Below, one piece after another: positions 24,783 through 32,577 of a DNA stretch of 39,436 nucleotides. The notes under the pieces were generated by a model. It was not told the DNA's origin. It did not search any database and worked only from the letters and a program-made list of their open reading frames with translations. Both the position numbers and the translations under genes were made by a program. Source of the stretch: a virus; IMG/VR virus record IMGVR_UViG_3300046817_000149, positions 1 through 39,436 of that record; one strand, written 5' to 3'. Within the stretch, counting starts at the first letter, position 1; each line of letters begins with the position of its first letter.

Positions 24783-25200
24783 ACCTCCCTTGCTTAGTCA
24801 ACCAGTAAATCGCATGATTGTATGCGTCGATATCATGCGACTTGGAATGCGCCCCTGTCGGTTTGCGTTGGGTGAACCTCTGAGCAATCGGTTTGATACT
24901 GGGTGGCTGAAATACCAGTTCCACTTGATTAAGGTGTGCCCAGTATTCGAGCATTCCGATTACCCTAGGCGCGTACAGTTTCGACCCGGCTTGTGCGAGG
25001 GCTTTGTTCTTGAATAGAGCAAAGTCCTCCACAATCACCGTATGGATAGGACCACACCAGGCTATACACTGCTCAAGCCATACCGGCATAGCATTGTAGT
25101 GTTCCATACCGTGTGCGATTTCGTGGCCACCCGGGTCTTCGACCAGGCTCCACCCGGTCATATCTCCAGGATCAATTCCCAATATTTGAAGCCTGGACAT
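24748..25200 (-). CDS. RuvC-like Holliday junction resolvase
   Basis: A 150-aa RNase H-fold nuclease. The first strand carries LGIDPGDMTGWSL with Asp10; Glu58 is in TVIVEDFAL; Asp123 and Asp125 are in KSHDIDAYNHAIYWL. This is the RuvC set of acidic residues that binds two metals. Phage resolvases of this type debranch replicating or packaging DNA. I chose the ATG at 25200, with AGAGG upstream, rather than the one at 25209 that lies too near that site. It overlaps the preceding gene by 29 nt. Confidence 0.85.
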   Translation of the reverse strand: MSRLQILGIDPGDMTGWSLVEDPGGHEIAHGMEHYNAMPVWLEQCIAWCGPIHTVIVEDFALFKNKALAQAGSKLYAPRVIGMLEYWAHLNQVELVFQPPSIKPIAQRFTQRKPTGAHSKSHDIDAYNHAIYWLTKQGRYEVDAGLSEGS

Positions 25201-25366
25201 TTGGCACATCCTCTACTGAGATTAGTAGTTTCACTGGACGGCCCATACGGTTCCACCGTTCGTGTCGCATATTGAAACGCAACTCGTCATGCGGATGCTC
25301 GGCATCTCTAGGCGTACCAAATATAGCCCAAGTACCGTCCAGGATTATCAGATGGAATTCGATCAT
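25172..25366 (-). CDS. Small protein in the replication operon, unknown
   Basis: A 64-aa protein starting with an ATG that overlaps the previous stop (ATGA at 25363-25366). It is mixed in composition, with GTWAIFGTPRDAEHPHDELR in the middle and KLLISVEDVPN near the C-terminus. No domain is recognised. It is coupled to the following resolvase gene by overlap. An ATG at 25399 would add 11 residues but would run deep into the previous gene. Confidence 0.6.
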   Translation of the reverse strand: MIEFHLIILDGTWAIFGTPRDAEHPHDELRFNMRHERWNRMGRPVKLLISVEDVPNVQASNIGN

Positions 25367-25548
25367 TCGTAGTCTACTTCCCAGCCTTGAGTTCTCCATA
25401 CTTCGAGGTACATTCGTTTGCCATTTGCTTCTACGATAGGCGGATCATCGACAGGGGATTCCCACCACATCTTACCGTAGTAGGTTTCGTGACCATTGCT
25501 TACTACTACCGGAGTCTCAATCATAGTTCTCCCAATAGAGCCAGCCAT
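25363..25548 (-). CDS. Small protein in the replication operon, unknown
   Basis: A 61-aa protein. Its ATG at 25548 begins one base after the preceding stop. A second ATG at 25524 has a GGGAG four bases before it and could be the true start, giving 53 residues. The sequence is Trp/Tyr/Val/Glu-rich (ETYYGKMWWESPVDDPPIVE) with no recognised domain. Its stop overlaps the next start. Confidence 0.6.
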   Translation of the reverse strand: MAGSIGRTMIETPVVVSNGHETYYGKMWWESPVDDPPIVEANGKRMYLEVWRTQGWEVDYE

Positions 25549-25549
25549 A

Positions 25550-25720
25550 TCACTCGTAGTCCTCCATCCCGTTCGACAGGACGAATTCGAGTTCGGCCCT
25601 AGTCGGACTCACGTCGGAGAAGATTTGGATATCGCCCTCATTGTCGATCAGAATGATGGCGTAGGTATCCTCCTTCTTCACGCGGTTAAGAGTGTCCAGG
25701 CTACGCAGCTGCACTGACAT
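25550..25720 (-). CDS. Microprotein following DNA polymerase, 56 aa
   Basis: Reading from the ATG at 25720, which overlaps the end of the polymerase gene, gives a 56-aa acidic product beginning MSVQLRSLDTLNRVKKEDTY and ending LSNGMEDYE. A GGAG lies eight or nine bases before the ATG within the last polymerase codons. The middle has a clear beta pattern (AIILIDNEGDIQIFSDV), which suggests a small folded domain. The next gene starts one base after its stop. No family is recognised. Confidence 0.7.
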   Translation of the reverse strand: MSVQLRSLDTLNRVKKEDTYAIILIDNEGDIQIFSDVSPTRAELEFVLSNGMEDYE

Positions 25721-27509
25721 TTACTTTTTCTCCACCCCAGTAATGGGCATCTGTTTTGAACGGTACGGACCACTCCGGTCCGCAGTTAGACATTTCAAAC
25801 TGGATCAACGGAACCAGTATACTGAGCAGGTCCTTTCTAATAGACCACACCACACTGTCGTGGATTTGCAGCATCATCCAAGCATCTGCACTTTCAAACT
25901 GTGCGGAGCGTATCATCGCACGTTCTACCAGATCGGCAGCAGTACCCTGGATGAAGGAATTGTACGCCTTGTGGGCCTCCTCCTTTCGGTTTAGAAAATT
26001 ACGATATCTACCTGACCAGAGCCTAACTCTCCCCTCATGAAGTGCATGATTCTGCGCGTAGTTGGAAGCTCGCAGTAGATTACGATAAATGCTGAAGAAA
26101 TTATCCCGGATTTGCTTACCACCAGCATAATCAGTATCGAACACGTTAGCGATTTTTCCGGGTCCACCACCATACGAAAGGAGGTACACAAGGGTCTTGG
26201 CATCCTGTCGTTCCCACTTTCCGAGCGCATCTGCAATCTCCTGAAATATATCTCTGGTAGGATCATTGAAAACTTCGATCAGTTCTTTTTGACCGGCGAA
26301 GTGTGTAGACAATCTGAATTCAAGTTGGGAATAGTCGAACTCTACTAGAGCAAAGTCATCTGATACCGGGACGAAGCATTGCTTCATCTTTCCGTTCCAC
26401 GGTTTCTCACCGGCTCTCGGGATTTGTTGGAGGTTTGGGTTACGACAGGACAGTCGTCCGGTGACCGTACCATACAGCAAGTAGTTTGGTCGGAGTAGAT
26501 TATCTGGCGACAGGAGTCGCACGTATGGTTCGTAATTTGATGTGACACTTTTCTGCCATCCTCGGTAGGCTAGTGTTAGCTGGGCCTCCTTTGATTTGGA
26601 TGGTGCTAGGTACTCCTCCTCGTATACCTGCATCGCATACTTATCGAAACACGGCTTACCTTTAGGCGTTGTCTTAACGACAGGCAGACCCATGCGCTTA
26701 ATCAGCAAAGCCTCTAGGTCTGTCGGACTTCCGGGATTCAAACCACCTAGCCGTACCATGATGTCAGACATTTGCGATCTGCCGATATCACCCATGCGCT
26801 GACATAGAGCTTCGTCGATATTGATACCATGATGTTCCATAGATATCAGTCTCAAGATCATCTGCTGCTTATGCGCCCATACGTCTTTCAGTCCTAGCTC
26901 TCGAAGCTTAGGGCGCAATGTTATAAACAAATCATAAGTGAGCTTGGCATCCCATGCGGCATATTCACAGGTAGCTTCTGCGGTCAGTCCTTCGTACCCG
27001 AAGATCGCCAAACACTCTTCATACTCCTGATTTTTTCGCTTCCCTCCCTGGTCCCCAAGGTAAAGCTTCGTAACGGCATCAAGGGATTTTCCCGCGAACG
27101 GTCTATTCTCATCAACCAAATGCGAAAGTATCTGGGTACAAAAGAATTCAGGTGAACGTCTCGCGTCCAGGCCAAGTGTAGAGAGAGAAACGATATCAAA
27201 GAGGGCGTTGAAATAGATGATCTTCTTAGTGTCGAGTAGTTCCTGTATCTCGGCAGAGAACTCATGAATATCGAGATTCTGATGTGCTTCTTCTTTGTGC
27301 CTAAACGGCAGATAAAAAGCCACTCTGTCGGTAGCAAAGCTAATACCGTAGCAGTATCCTCGTCCATCTCTGATATCTTTCCCATTAGTTTCTGTGTCAA
27401 TTGCTATGTAGTCAGAATCCTTGAGTATTGCTAGTGCCCGATGTGCTACCTCCGATGGCAGTAACGAAGGCCACATTTGCACCGTCGATGATACTGACGC
27501 CACGGTCAT
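25701..27509 (-). CDS. Family A DNA polymerase
   Basis: A 602-aa replicative polymerase. The 3'-5' exonuclease occupies residues ~30-210 with Asp38/Glu40 in AIDTET, IIYFNALFDIVSL and YAAWDAKLTYD. The polymerase motifs are: A, VEFDYSQLEFR near 390-399; B, RQDAKTLVYLLSYGG near 434-448; C, LQIHDSV with His-Asp near 550. Motif B has Tyr rather than Phe at the nucleotide-selecting position, as in T7 polymerase. I chose the ATG at 27509 because GGAA lies seven bases upstream; the open frame runs further into the primase-helicase gene without a ribosome binding site. It lies at the end of the primase-helicase cistron. Confidence 0.93.
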   Translation of the reverse strand: MTVASVSSTVQMWPSLLPSEVAHRALAILKDSDYIAIDTETNGKDIRDGRGYCYGISFATDRVAFYLPFRHKEEAHQNLDIHEFSAEIQELLDTKKIIYFNALFDIVSLSTLGLDARRSPEFFCTQILSHLVDENRPFAGKSLDAVTKLYLGDQGGKRKNQEYEECLAIFGYEGLTAEATCEYAAWDAKLTYDLFITLRPKLRELGLKDVWAHKQQMILRLISMEHHGINIDEALCQRMGDIGRSQMSDIMVRLGGLNPGSPTDLEALLIKRMGLPVVKTTPKGKPCFDKYAMQVYEEEYLAPSKSKEAQLTLAYRGWQKSVTSNYEPYVRLLSPDNLLRPNYLLYGTVTGRLSCRNPNLQQIPRAGEKPWNGKMKQCFVPVSDDFALVEFDYSQLEFRLSTHFAGQKELIEVFNDPTRDIFQEIADALGKWERQDAKTLVYLLSYGGGPGKIANVFDTDYAGGKQIRDNFFSIYRNLLRASNYAQNHALHEGRVRLWSGRYRNFLNRKEEAHKAYNSFIQGTAADLVERAMIRSAQFESADAWMMLQIHDSVVWSIRKDLLSILVPLIQFEMSNCGPEWSVPFKTDAHYWGGEKVNVSAAA

Positions 27510-29250
27510 AGCTAATTTCCTTACCCTCAGCCTGGCTGAATCTAAGCTGCTCGTCACGTTGCATGATGAACGGTGCGTTTGGTTTCCTAGCCATACGTAC
27601 CTTATCCAGAGATAGTACAATGTAATCCTGGATAGGCTCCATGACAAAGATCATATCAGCTTCGGACGTGATGAATACCGAACCGTGAATATCTGTCTGG
27701 TCCATCAGTACCCTACGTCCGACACCTGGTTTCTTCGTATGGTGCAGCATTATCATTGCGCATCCATACTTACGTCGTATCCTAGTTAAGAATGCCTGGG
27801 CCGTACGTACTGCTTCGTCATCGTTAGGGGATTTCTTTAGCATCTTTGACAGAGAATCTATGATACATACTGACGGTCGGATTCTGTTAACCTCGAACTC
27901 GAATGCCTTCTGACCATACTGGTCATCGAGTGGCATCATATCTGCATCATGGTAGATTTGGAAGCGGTCATCCATTTCCTCGACAGGCATATCCATCTGC
28001 TCGATGAAGTACCTTAGCTGCGGAATGTCCATCTCCATTGAGAAGAAAAGTACCTTGCCTTTACGTTCCTGTTCGTTAGGCCACTGAAAGAAACCTAGTC
28101 CTAACGATATAGCCTCGGCAATTCTAAGTGCTAGCTGTGTCTTTCCCACACCTGGCGGTCCGGCAAGGAGTCCATACCCTGTCGTGGAAAGGAGACCAGT
28201 AAAGAACCACTGGATTTGAATCTTGTAGTTGAGGACTTCCTCGATGGTATAGACCGTTTGAGGTGCGACTTCCGTTTCAGCATCTTCGATACCTTTGAAT
28301 TTGATTTCGACATCTTGCCCGATCCGGGCTCGCTCGATGCAATCGGAGTAGAGACGTATCCGATCAGTCTCGGAACGCCGAGTATATTTCTTCCACTCAT
28401 CATCCTTGTGACGTACAAGTACGTACGATTCGAGGTCGGTAAGTCCAGACTCGACACAGGAATGTGCAAGACGAACGAGCGAACGACTCCTGTCGTTTGT
28501 CTCCGTCGCATCCATAAAGAAGACGTGTTGGAAATCCTCAGACATGGTATGAGTGGCGAGGATTTTTTCGATCGTGGGACTTGGACTATTAGATAGTTCG
28601 CGTCGTAAAGCGTCGAATACAACTCTCTGTATTTCACGTTTTGATGGTTCAGGTAGGCCAGCAAATGCTGTAACTCGGTCACTGTTATCCTCCACGAAAA
28701 CTTCGACAGCGGATCGGGACTTCTTGCCATAGCCCCAGTTCATTGTGCCAGGAACTCTGAACAATCCTCCGGCATCCCACCCGGAATTATCTCCGTCAGT
28801 TTTACTGGTGAAGATTCTACGCTGAGCTTCGAGCTTAGGAATGTCAGTTACGAAGCTATCCAGAACCCAGTAAACATGCTTATGGAATTCGTCAGAGGAT
28901 TGTATAATAATGGAAGGTTCAGGCAAACCTCGGTCGGTAAAGCCTGCCATTTCTTGGGGAGCATTACCGTCGAAGTCGACAGGAATCACATGCGATCCCC
29001 GGACATATTCCTTGGTGGCTTTGCCATCCCGGATGGCCTCATGTACGTATAGGTCGGGAGAGTAGTAAACTTCCTTCTGCTGATTCACCGAAGCTTGTAC
29101 GAAGGTGATTACCATCTCAAGCTGTTCGGGATATACGTACAGGGCGTTGTTGAACTTCATATCTTTAGAGCGGGTTGCCAGCCGTATGACGCCTTCTTCT
29201 TGCTTAAAGATATGCTCGAAGAAGTTACGTTGTAGTTCCCCTGTTTCCAC
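27412..29250 (-). CDS. Primase-helicase (prim-pol domain + RecA-like ATPase)
   Basis: A 612-aa protein. Residues ~60-190 resemble an archaeo-eukaryotic primase core: HVIPVDFDG (Asp92, Asp94), HKHVYWVLD (His125) and GGLFRVPGTMNWGYGKK. Residues ~340-600 form a RecA-like ATPase with GPPGVGKT at 364-371 and Walker B CIIDSLSKM (Asp465), like replicative plasmid/phage helicases. It would unwind and prime DNA for the adjacent polymerase. It starts with GTG, with GAGG upstream, and overlaps the previous gene by 26 nt. The primase assignment is by motif pattern; the ATPase is certain. Confidence 0.85.
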   Translation of the reverse strand: METGELQRNFFEHIFKQEEGVIRLATRSKDMKFNNALYVYPEQLEMVITFVQASVNQQKEVYYSPDLYVHEAIRDGKATKEYVRGSHVIPVDFDGNAPQEMAGFTDRGLPEPSIIIQSSDEFHKHVYWVLDSFVTDIPKLEAQRRIFTSKTDGDNSGWDAGGLFRVPGTMNWGYGKKSRSAVEVFVEDNSDRVTAFAGLPEPSKREIQRVVFDALRRELSNSPSPTIEKILATHTMSEDFQHVFFMDATETNDRSRSLVRLAHSCVESGLTDLESYVLVRHKDDEWKKYTRRSETDRIRLYSDCIERARIGQDVEIKFKGIEDAETEVAPQTVYTIEEVLNYKIQIQWFFTGLLSTTGYGLLAGPPGVGKTQLALRIAEAISLGLGFFQWPNEQERKGKVLFFSMEMDIPQLRYFIEQMDMPVEEMDDRFQIYHDADMMPLDDQYGQKAFEFEVNRIRPSVCIIDSLSKMLKKSPNDDEAVRTAQAFLTRIRRKYGCAMIMLHHTKKPGVGRRVLMDQTDIHGSVFITSEADMIFVMEPIQDYIVLSLDKVRMARKPNAPFIMQRDEQLRFSQAEGKEISYDRGVSIIDGANVAFVTAIGGSTSGTSNTQGF

Positions 29251-29689
29251 TAGTGCGCGTCCTCACAAACAGCTCATATCCCGGTGGCAGGATTTCATCA
29301 GGTGGCGGTACAAACCCAAACCGTTTAAGCGCATTCGGCTCAACGACAGGCGGGTAGTACCGTTCGCAACAATTCCAGCAGTACCAACCGACCCTAGGTT
29401 TCGTATGCCACCCCTGTCGTGAGTGGCGGAACCAGTAATAGAACCATTCAAAACACATGCTACATTTCTGCATACGGTTCTGATACTTGTCACACTTACT
29501 GCACTTGGGCGGAGATACCCATGCTAGTTCAGCCTGTATGAGAAGCTTGTAGTCTGGATATCCCCACCGTTTGCAGTGACAAAGTTGATCGTGAATCCAT
29601 AAATCTTTAGGTATACTAGTCTTGACTCCCTTGAAATACGCATATAACTGATCGACTTGTTCTTCTTGATTATACTTACGACGTGCCAT
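29225..29689 (-). CDS. Cysteine-rich protein, unknown
   Basis: A 154-aa protein with up to nine Cys, several in CxxC pairs: CHC near 37-39, CSKC near 63-66, CSMC near 76-79, and CWNCC near 104-108, so one or two zinc sites are likely. The N-terminus is basic and helical (RRKYNQEEQVDQLYAYFKG). AAGAGG precedes the ATG. It lies between the beta-helix ORF and the primase-helicase. The zinc binding is inferred from spacing; the role is unknown. Confidence 0.65.
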   Translation of the reverse strand: MARRKYNQEEQVDQLYAYFKGVKTSIPKDLWIHDQLCHCKRWGYPDYKLLIQAELAWVSPPKCSKCDKYQNRMQKCSMCFEWFYYWFRHSRQGWHTKPRVGWYCWNCCERYYPPVVEPNALKRFGFVPPPDEILPPGYELFVRTRTSGNRGTTT

Positions 29690-29697
29690 CTTACCTC

Positions 29698-30759
29698 TTA
29701 CGCTACTTGTAGGACTGTGTTATCTGAGGCTAGGAGATTTCCGCCTGCTCGTCGGTATCGGATTTGTCGGGGATCGCCGCCAGCGTATAGCCGTGCTCCT
29801 TTAATGTCGAGAACACCGCCACTTTGATAGACGTCTGGATCGCCTTGACCGTTTGCTCGCTTAAAACGACAGTCGGTGAGAGATGCATCCCCTCCAGAGA
29901 CCATAAGTGTCCCCTGTTCACCTCTCCCTGGCACTGCAAAGTTAAAGCTGCACCCGTAGAAACTATATCCACCACCAGTAATTCTGGCAACTGCACCCGC
30001 GCTAGGGGCTCCGGCATTTCGACCTTCCATAACCATACCGTTAATGACTACTCCATTTCTGTCGGCTGGACCTTCACACAAAAGAGCCCGAGCAGGAGAG
30101 CCTGTGATATACAGTGGACCTAGGTAAGACTTTTCGAGCCACGACAGGATAAGCGCAGTCCTAGATGGGTCGGTCATACTAGTACCGAAATCTAGTTTAC
30201 CCCCATCAGTCCAAAGCTGACAATCTGAGCCTTTAATGCGGTAGCTGAAAGGTCCCTTGGTGTTATTGGTGTAGCTATCCCCGCTAATCCGAAGACCGAG
30301 ACAGGGTCCGTCGATGACGTGCCAGAAACCGTCAAACGAGCACCCAGTGATTCCAGCATAGTTGATTTGATTCGGATTATCGTGAGTGCCAATAAGTGGG
30401 GCGCTTGATTGAGACTCAAATCCAATGTTGTAGAATCCCCAGCCTTTGTTACCTGAGTAATTATTACCGTTGTCGGGGATTCGGAAGATGCCTTTAGGAC
30501 CTCCCTTAAAGTATACCGGCCAGGACTTGGCGAATTCATTCTGTGGTCCACCAAATCCTTCAAGGACTGTGCCGGCTTTAAGTTCGATTGGGTTATCCCC
30601 TACGTCAATTACAGTACCAGGCAAGGGGACAATAGCCTGGCTGGTAGTGGCGATTGCATTACGCAACTTGTCAGCAGATGTAGCGCCAGAAAACTCATCG
30701 AGGTATTGATACCCTCTGCCGGTAACCGTCACTGGAGGAATCGGTTCCGGCGTTATGGG
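29698..30759 (-). CDS. Beta-helix domain, probably -1 frameshift extension of the M15 protein
   Basis: A 353-residue segment with right-handed beta-helix character: DEFSGATSADKLRNAIATT then repeated short strands with GF.GP, GITGCSFDGFWHV and SLTDCRFKRANGQG, as in tailspikes and pectate-lyase-like proteins. It has no credible start of its own: no ATG, and a GTG at 30732 has no ribosome binding site. Its frame is -1 relative to the M15 gene, and the stretch before GTG reads as a Pro-rich linker (PITPEPIPPVTVTG). With the frameshift, a ~613-aa peptidase-linker-beta-helix protein is made. Without it, the ORF may be silent or start weakly at 30732. Confidence 0.65.
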   Translation of the reverse strand, partial: PITPEPIPPVTVTGRGYQYLDEFSGATSADKLRNAIATTSQAIVPLPGTVIDVGDNPIELKAGTVLEGFGGPQNEFAKSWPVYFKGGPKGIFRIPDNGNNYSGNKGWGFYNIGFESQSSAPLIGTHDNPNQINYAGITGCSFDGFWHVIDGPCLGLRISGDSYTNNTKGPFSYRIKGSDCQLWTDGGKLDFGTSMTDPSRTALILSWLEKSYLGPLYITGSPARALLCEGPADRNGVVINGMVMEGRNAGAPSAGAVARITGGGYSFYGCSFNFAVPGRGEQGTLMVSGGDASLTDCRFKRANGQGDPDVYQSGGVLDIKGARLYAGGDPRQIRYRRAGGNLLASDNTVLQVA

Positions 30760-30765
30760 TTTGGG
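30718..30765 (-). promoter_or_regulatory. Programmed -1 frameshift signal
   Basis: The slippery heptamer C-CCA-AAC lies at 30765-30759 in the exact X-XXY-YYZ phase of the M15 reading frame. A seven-base spacer (30758-30752) holds the M15 stop codon TAA. A stem follows: GCCGGAACCG (30751-30742) pairs with CGGTTACCGGC (30728-30718), ten base pairs with one bulged A and a 13-base loop. All three elements are at the distances expected for a -1 frameshift site, and the -1 frame opens directly into the beta-helix ORF. Confidence 0.72.
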
Positions 30766-31538
30766 CGAGCGTTTACCTCGTCAATACCCCATACGGTGCC
30801 TTGATGAACGGCATCTTTGAATTGCTGAAAAGTAGCAGCGCCTCCTAGCATTTCTGCAAGCAAACCTCGTACTGCTTCTCGAATGATTACCGGATCAACA
30901 CTGTTGATATCTTCCAATGCCCATTCGACACCATCGTGGACAATTTGCTTGAGTTGCTGCTCTGAATATGGCAAGTCATCGCCTCCGTCTGATCCGAGAA
31001 TGCTCTTAGCCTTGGCGATATGCCCGGCTACATCATCTGGTGTCCAACAGTACCCATAGTGCATGGGATCGTATTTGCCGGTGTATCTGCCACCCCAATA
31101 CAGTCCCAAAGATTCCAAGTCAGCAACCATAGCCGGGGGCATATCGCATTGCCAAGTTGACGAGTAACCGTTGTAGGGAGCGTTAATGTCAACCGACAGG
31201 GCGGCGGAATGACCGGATGGATTGTTAGAACCTGAAATAGCCCGGTTTGAGTATCCCCAAGGACCCCAATTTTCACCGTTCTTGTTTGCCCATACCGTAT
31301 AGTTATGTTTCCTGTCGCAGATTTCAAATGCGAGGTTCCAGAGCGGGACAAGTTCTTTCCTCATCTGGACGACCATCTTCTGGCCGTTGGTTTTATTGGT
31401 GTAGCTTGTGCTTCCCATTAGCGAGGAGGGAACGCCACCAGGGTAGCAATAACCACCCCAAGCACTCCAATTACCATTAGCAGGCTTACCACTATTAGGA
31501 TTGTACGTTCCATATGCTGATTTCGGGTAATTTGTCAC
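30753..31538 (-). CDS. M15 peptidase endolysin
   Basis: A 261-aa protein. The catalytic domain has the M15 zinc triad: His110 and Asp117 in SGHSAALSVDIN and His160 in YDPMHYGYC. These enzymes cut peptide bonds of peptidoglycan stems or bridges. The C-terminal ~70 residues are helical and contain two related segments (HDGVEWALEDIN and HQGTVWGIDEVN) before the stop. It starts with GTG overlapping the previous stop (GTGA). It is encoded in the early-strand operon, not with the late genes. Frame -1 at its last codons continues into a beta-helix. Confidence 0.85.
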   Translation of the reverse strand: MTNYPKSAYGTYNPNSGKPANGNWSAWGGYCYPGGVPSSLMGSTSYTNKTNGQKMVVQMRKELVPLWNLAFEICDRKHNYTVWANKNGENWGPWGYSNRAISGSNNPSGHSAALSVDINAPYNGYSSTWQCDMPPAMVADLESLGLYWGGRYTGKYDPMHYGYCWTPDDVAGHIAKAKSILGSDGGDDLPYSEQQLKQIVHDGVEWALEDINSVDPVIIREAVRGLLAEMLGGAATFQQFKDAVHQGTVWGIDEVNARPNP

Positions 31539-31738
31539 ACTCCTATACCTCCATATCTCTCAAAGCCTTCATACAGCATCGTTCTCCTTAGTTTCGAAAG
31601 ATGAGGCCACCTAACTAACCAGTAGTCTTCAATCGAAAACCTGTCGCCGTAAATGGACATGTAAATCCTTGGCTCTGTAAAACCTCCCGTTCTTTCAACG
31701 ACAGTCTCGCCAATACGTCGATCTTCTTCGTAGCTCAA
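31535..31738 (-). CDS. Small protein before the endolysin, unknown
   Basis: I read a 67-aa protein from the TTG at 31738, which overlaps the TGA of the 27-aa gene (TTGA) and has GGAG eight bases upstream. An earlier TTG at 31792 lies within the upstream gene without a good site. The product is soluble and Arg/Tyr/Glu-rich (SYEEDRRIGETVVERTGGFT, RWPHLSKLRRTMLYEGFERY). No domain is recognised. Its stop overlaps the endolysin start. Confidence 0.55.
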   Translation of the reverse strand: MSYEEDRRIGETVVERTGGFTEPRIYMSIYGDRFSIEDYWLVRWPHLSKLRRTMLYEGFERYGGIGV

Positions 31739-31818
31739 TGGGTCAACTCCGCAATTATCATACCAATGATGAAGAGGCACAGGAACTGACAAATCTCAAC
31801 GATGGTCTCATTTTTCAT
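31735..31818 (-). CDS. 27-aa membrane peptide upstream of the endolysin
   Basis: A very small gene: ATG at 31818 with GGAA six bases upstream, 27 codons, and one hydrophobic segment (FLCLFIIGMIIAEL) after a polar start (MKNETIVEI). It directly precedes a TTGA-coupled gene and then the M15 endolysin. A single-pass peptide here could act as a pinholin, lysis regulator or membrane anchor. The evidence is limited to size, hydrophobicity and context. Confidence 0.55.
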   Translation of the reverse strand: MKNETIVEICQFLCLFIIGMIIAELTH

Positions 31819-31922
31819 ATGAGTTCCTAGTAGCTTATGTATACTAGCATGTGTGGGGTACCGCTCCCACTCCCGCAGCAGATCTGTCTAACCCTGTTAT
31901 GGGTTCTGCGGCCCCTCGTTTT
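31819..31922 (-). other. 104-bp gap with hairpin, leader of the lysis-like group
   Basis: This is one of the longest gaps in the leftward arm. It holds a compound stem: CCGCAG (31873-31878) with CTGCGG (31906-31911), and an inner AACCC/GGGTT hairpin at 31890-31905. A TATACTA match is at 31840-31846 on the plus strand. A weak extended -10 (TGCTAGTAT, read leftward) may start the lysis group, but no -35 box is present. No gene was found in it. Confidence 0.4.
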
Positions 31923-32099
31923 CTACTTCTCTGCCTGAATTTCCGCGTCCAGCAAAGCGTCCGACAGGGCAAATTCATGGCTGTACTTCCACGGCTTTTC
32001 GAGCATGTAGATAATATTCTCTACTGTGTCGCCGCCTTTGAGCATATGTTGTGCGACCTGGTACAAATTGCGGTGGTCGCTCCACCAAAATTCAGTCAT
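31923..32099 (-). CDS. Microprotein after the SSB-like gene, 58 aa
   Basis: Starts at the ATG at 32099 that overlaps the preceding stop (TAATG). The product begins MTEFWWSDHRNLYQVAQHML and continues with KGGDTVENIIYMLEKPWKYS, then an acidic helix. Compact and amphipathic, it looks like a folded small protein with a regular hydrophobic pattern rather than chance coding. No family is recognised. It is part of the recombination cluster by position. Confidence 0.7.
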   Translation of the reverse strand: MTEFWWSDHRNLYQVAQHMLKGGDTVENIIYMLEKPWKYSHEFALSDALLDAEIQAEK

Positions 32100-32575
32100 T
32101 AGAAACCACCCTTACCGGAAAACTGAGCCTCGGCACCGGCCGTCGGCTTACTCGGAGGAGTCCAGGAATCCGGAGTGGAGCCGTTTGTGGCAGCACCTTT
32201 TGCCATGATCTTCTTCACCTGGAAATATTCGCTGTGCGGTTGCGGAACAACGACAATGGTGCATTCGATACCGATGAAGTGATCCGGCTCAAGCGATTCC
32301 CAAACCTCGCGCGGAATTCCCAGGTTCTTAAGGATCATACGCAGGAAACTGGTGTTCCGTGCGCGGGTTTCCGCGTCCTGATCCTTTTCGGGAAGGGTGA
32401 CCCACTTGCGGATGGACTTCTTTCCGTCAGCGGTAAACGTCAGCCACAGACCGAGATTCCCCGACTCGGAACGCGAAACTTTTGCCTCGGAAATCGTGGC
32501 TTCGTACGTACCGTCGGTAAGACCAAACGGATTGTCCGAACCTTCGTCAAAGTTGACATCAGAGAACAGAGACAT
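32099..32575 (-). CDS. SSB-like single-strand-binding protein
   Basis: A 158-aa protein. Residues ~18-115 show an OB-like strand pattern (GTYEATISEAKVSRSESGNLGL, WLTFTADGKKSIRKWVTLPE, IGIECTIVVVPQ), like the DUF669-type proteins that often partner phage recombinases. The C-terminal ~40 residues are Gly/Ser/Thr/Pro-rich and end in a basic/aromatic tip rather than an acidic one. It directly follows the Sak4-like ATPase, which fits a recombination pair. Its stop overlaps the next gene. Confidence 0.66.
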   Translation of the reverse strand: MSLFSDVNFDEGSDNPFGLTDGTYEATISEAKVSRSESGNLGLWLTFTADGKKSIRKWVTLPEKDQDAETRARNTSFLRMILKNLGIPREVWESLEPDHFIGIECTIVVVPQPHSEYFQVKKIMAKGAATNGSTPDSWTPPSKPTAGAEAQFSGKGGF

Positions 32576-32577
32576 TG

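Noticed and set aside
27510-27647. N-terminal extension of the DNA polymerase frame
   Set aside because: The extra 46 residues overlap the primase-helicase gene, have no ribosome binding site and are unlike a polymerase N-terminus.
31860-31925. Possible tRNA in the stem-rich gap
   Set aside because: No cloverleaf with a seven-base anticodon loop or T-arm consensus could be built; the stems fit a leader structure instead.
31851-32102. 83-codon rightward frame
   Set aside because: It is opposite a coupled 58-aa leftward gene with a better protein pattern, and has no ribosome binding site.
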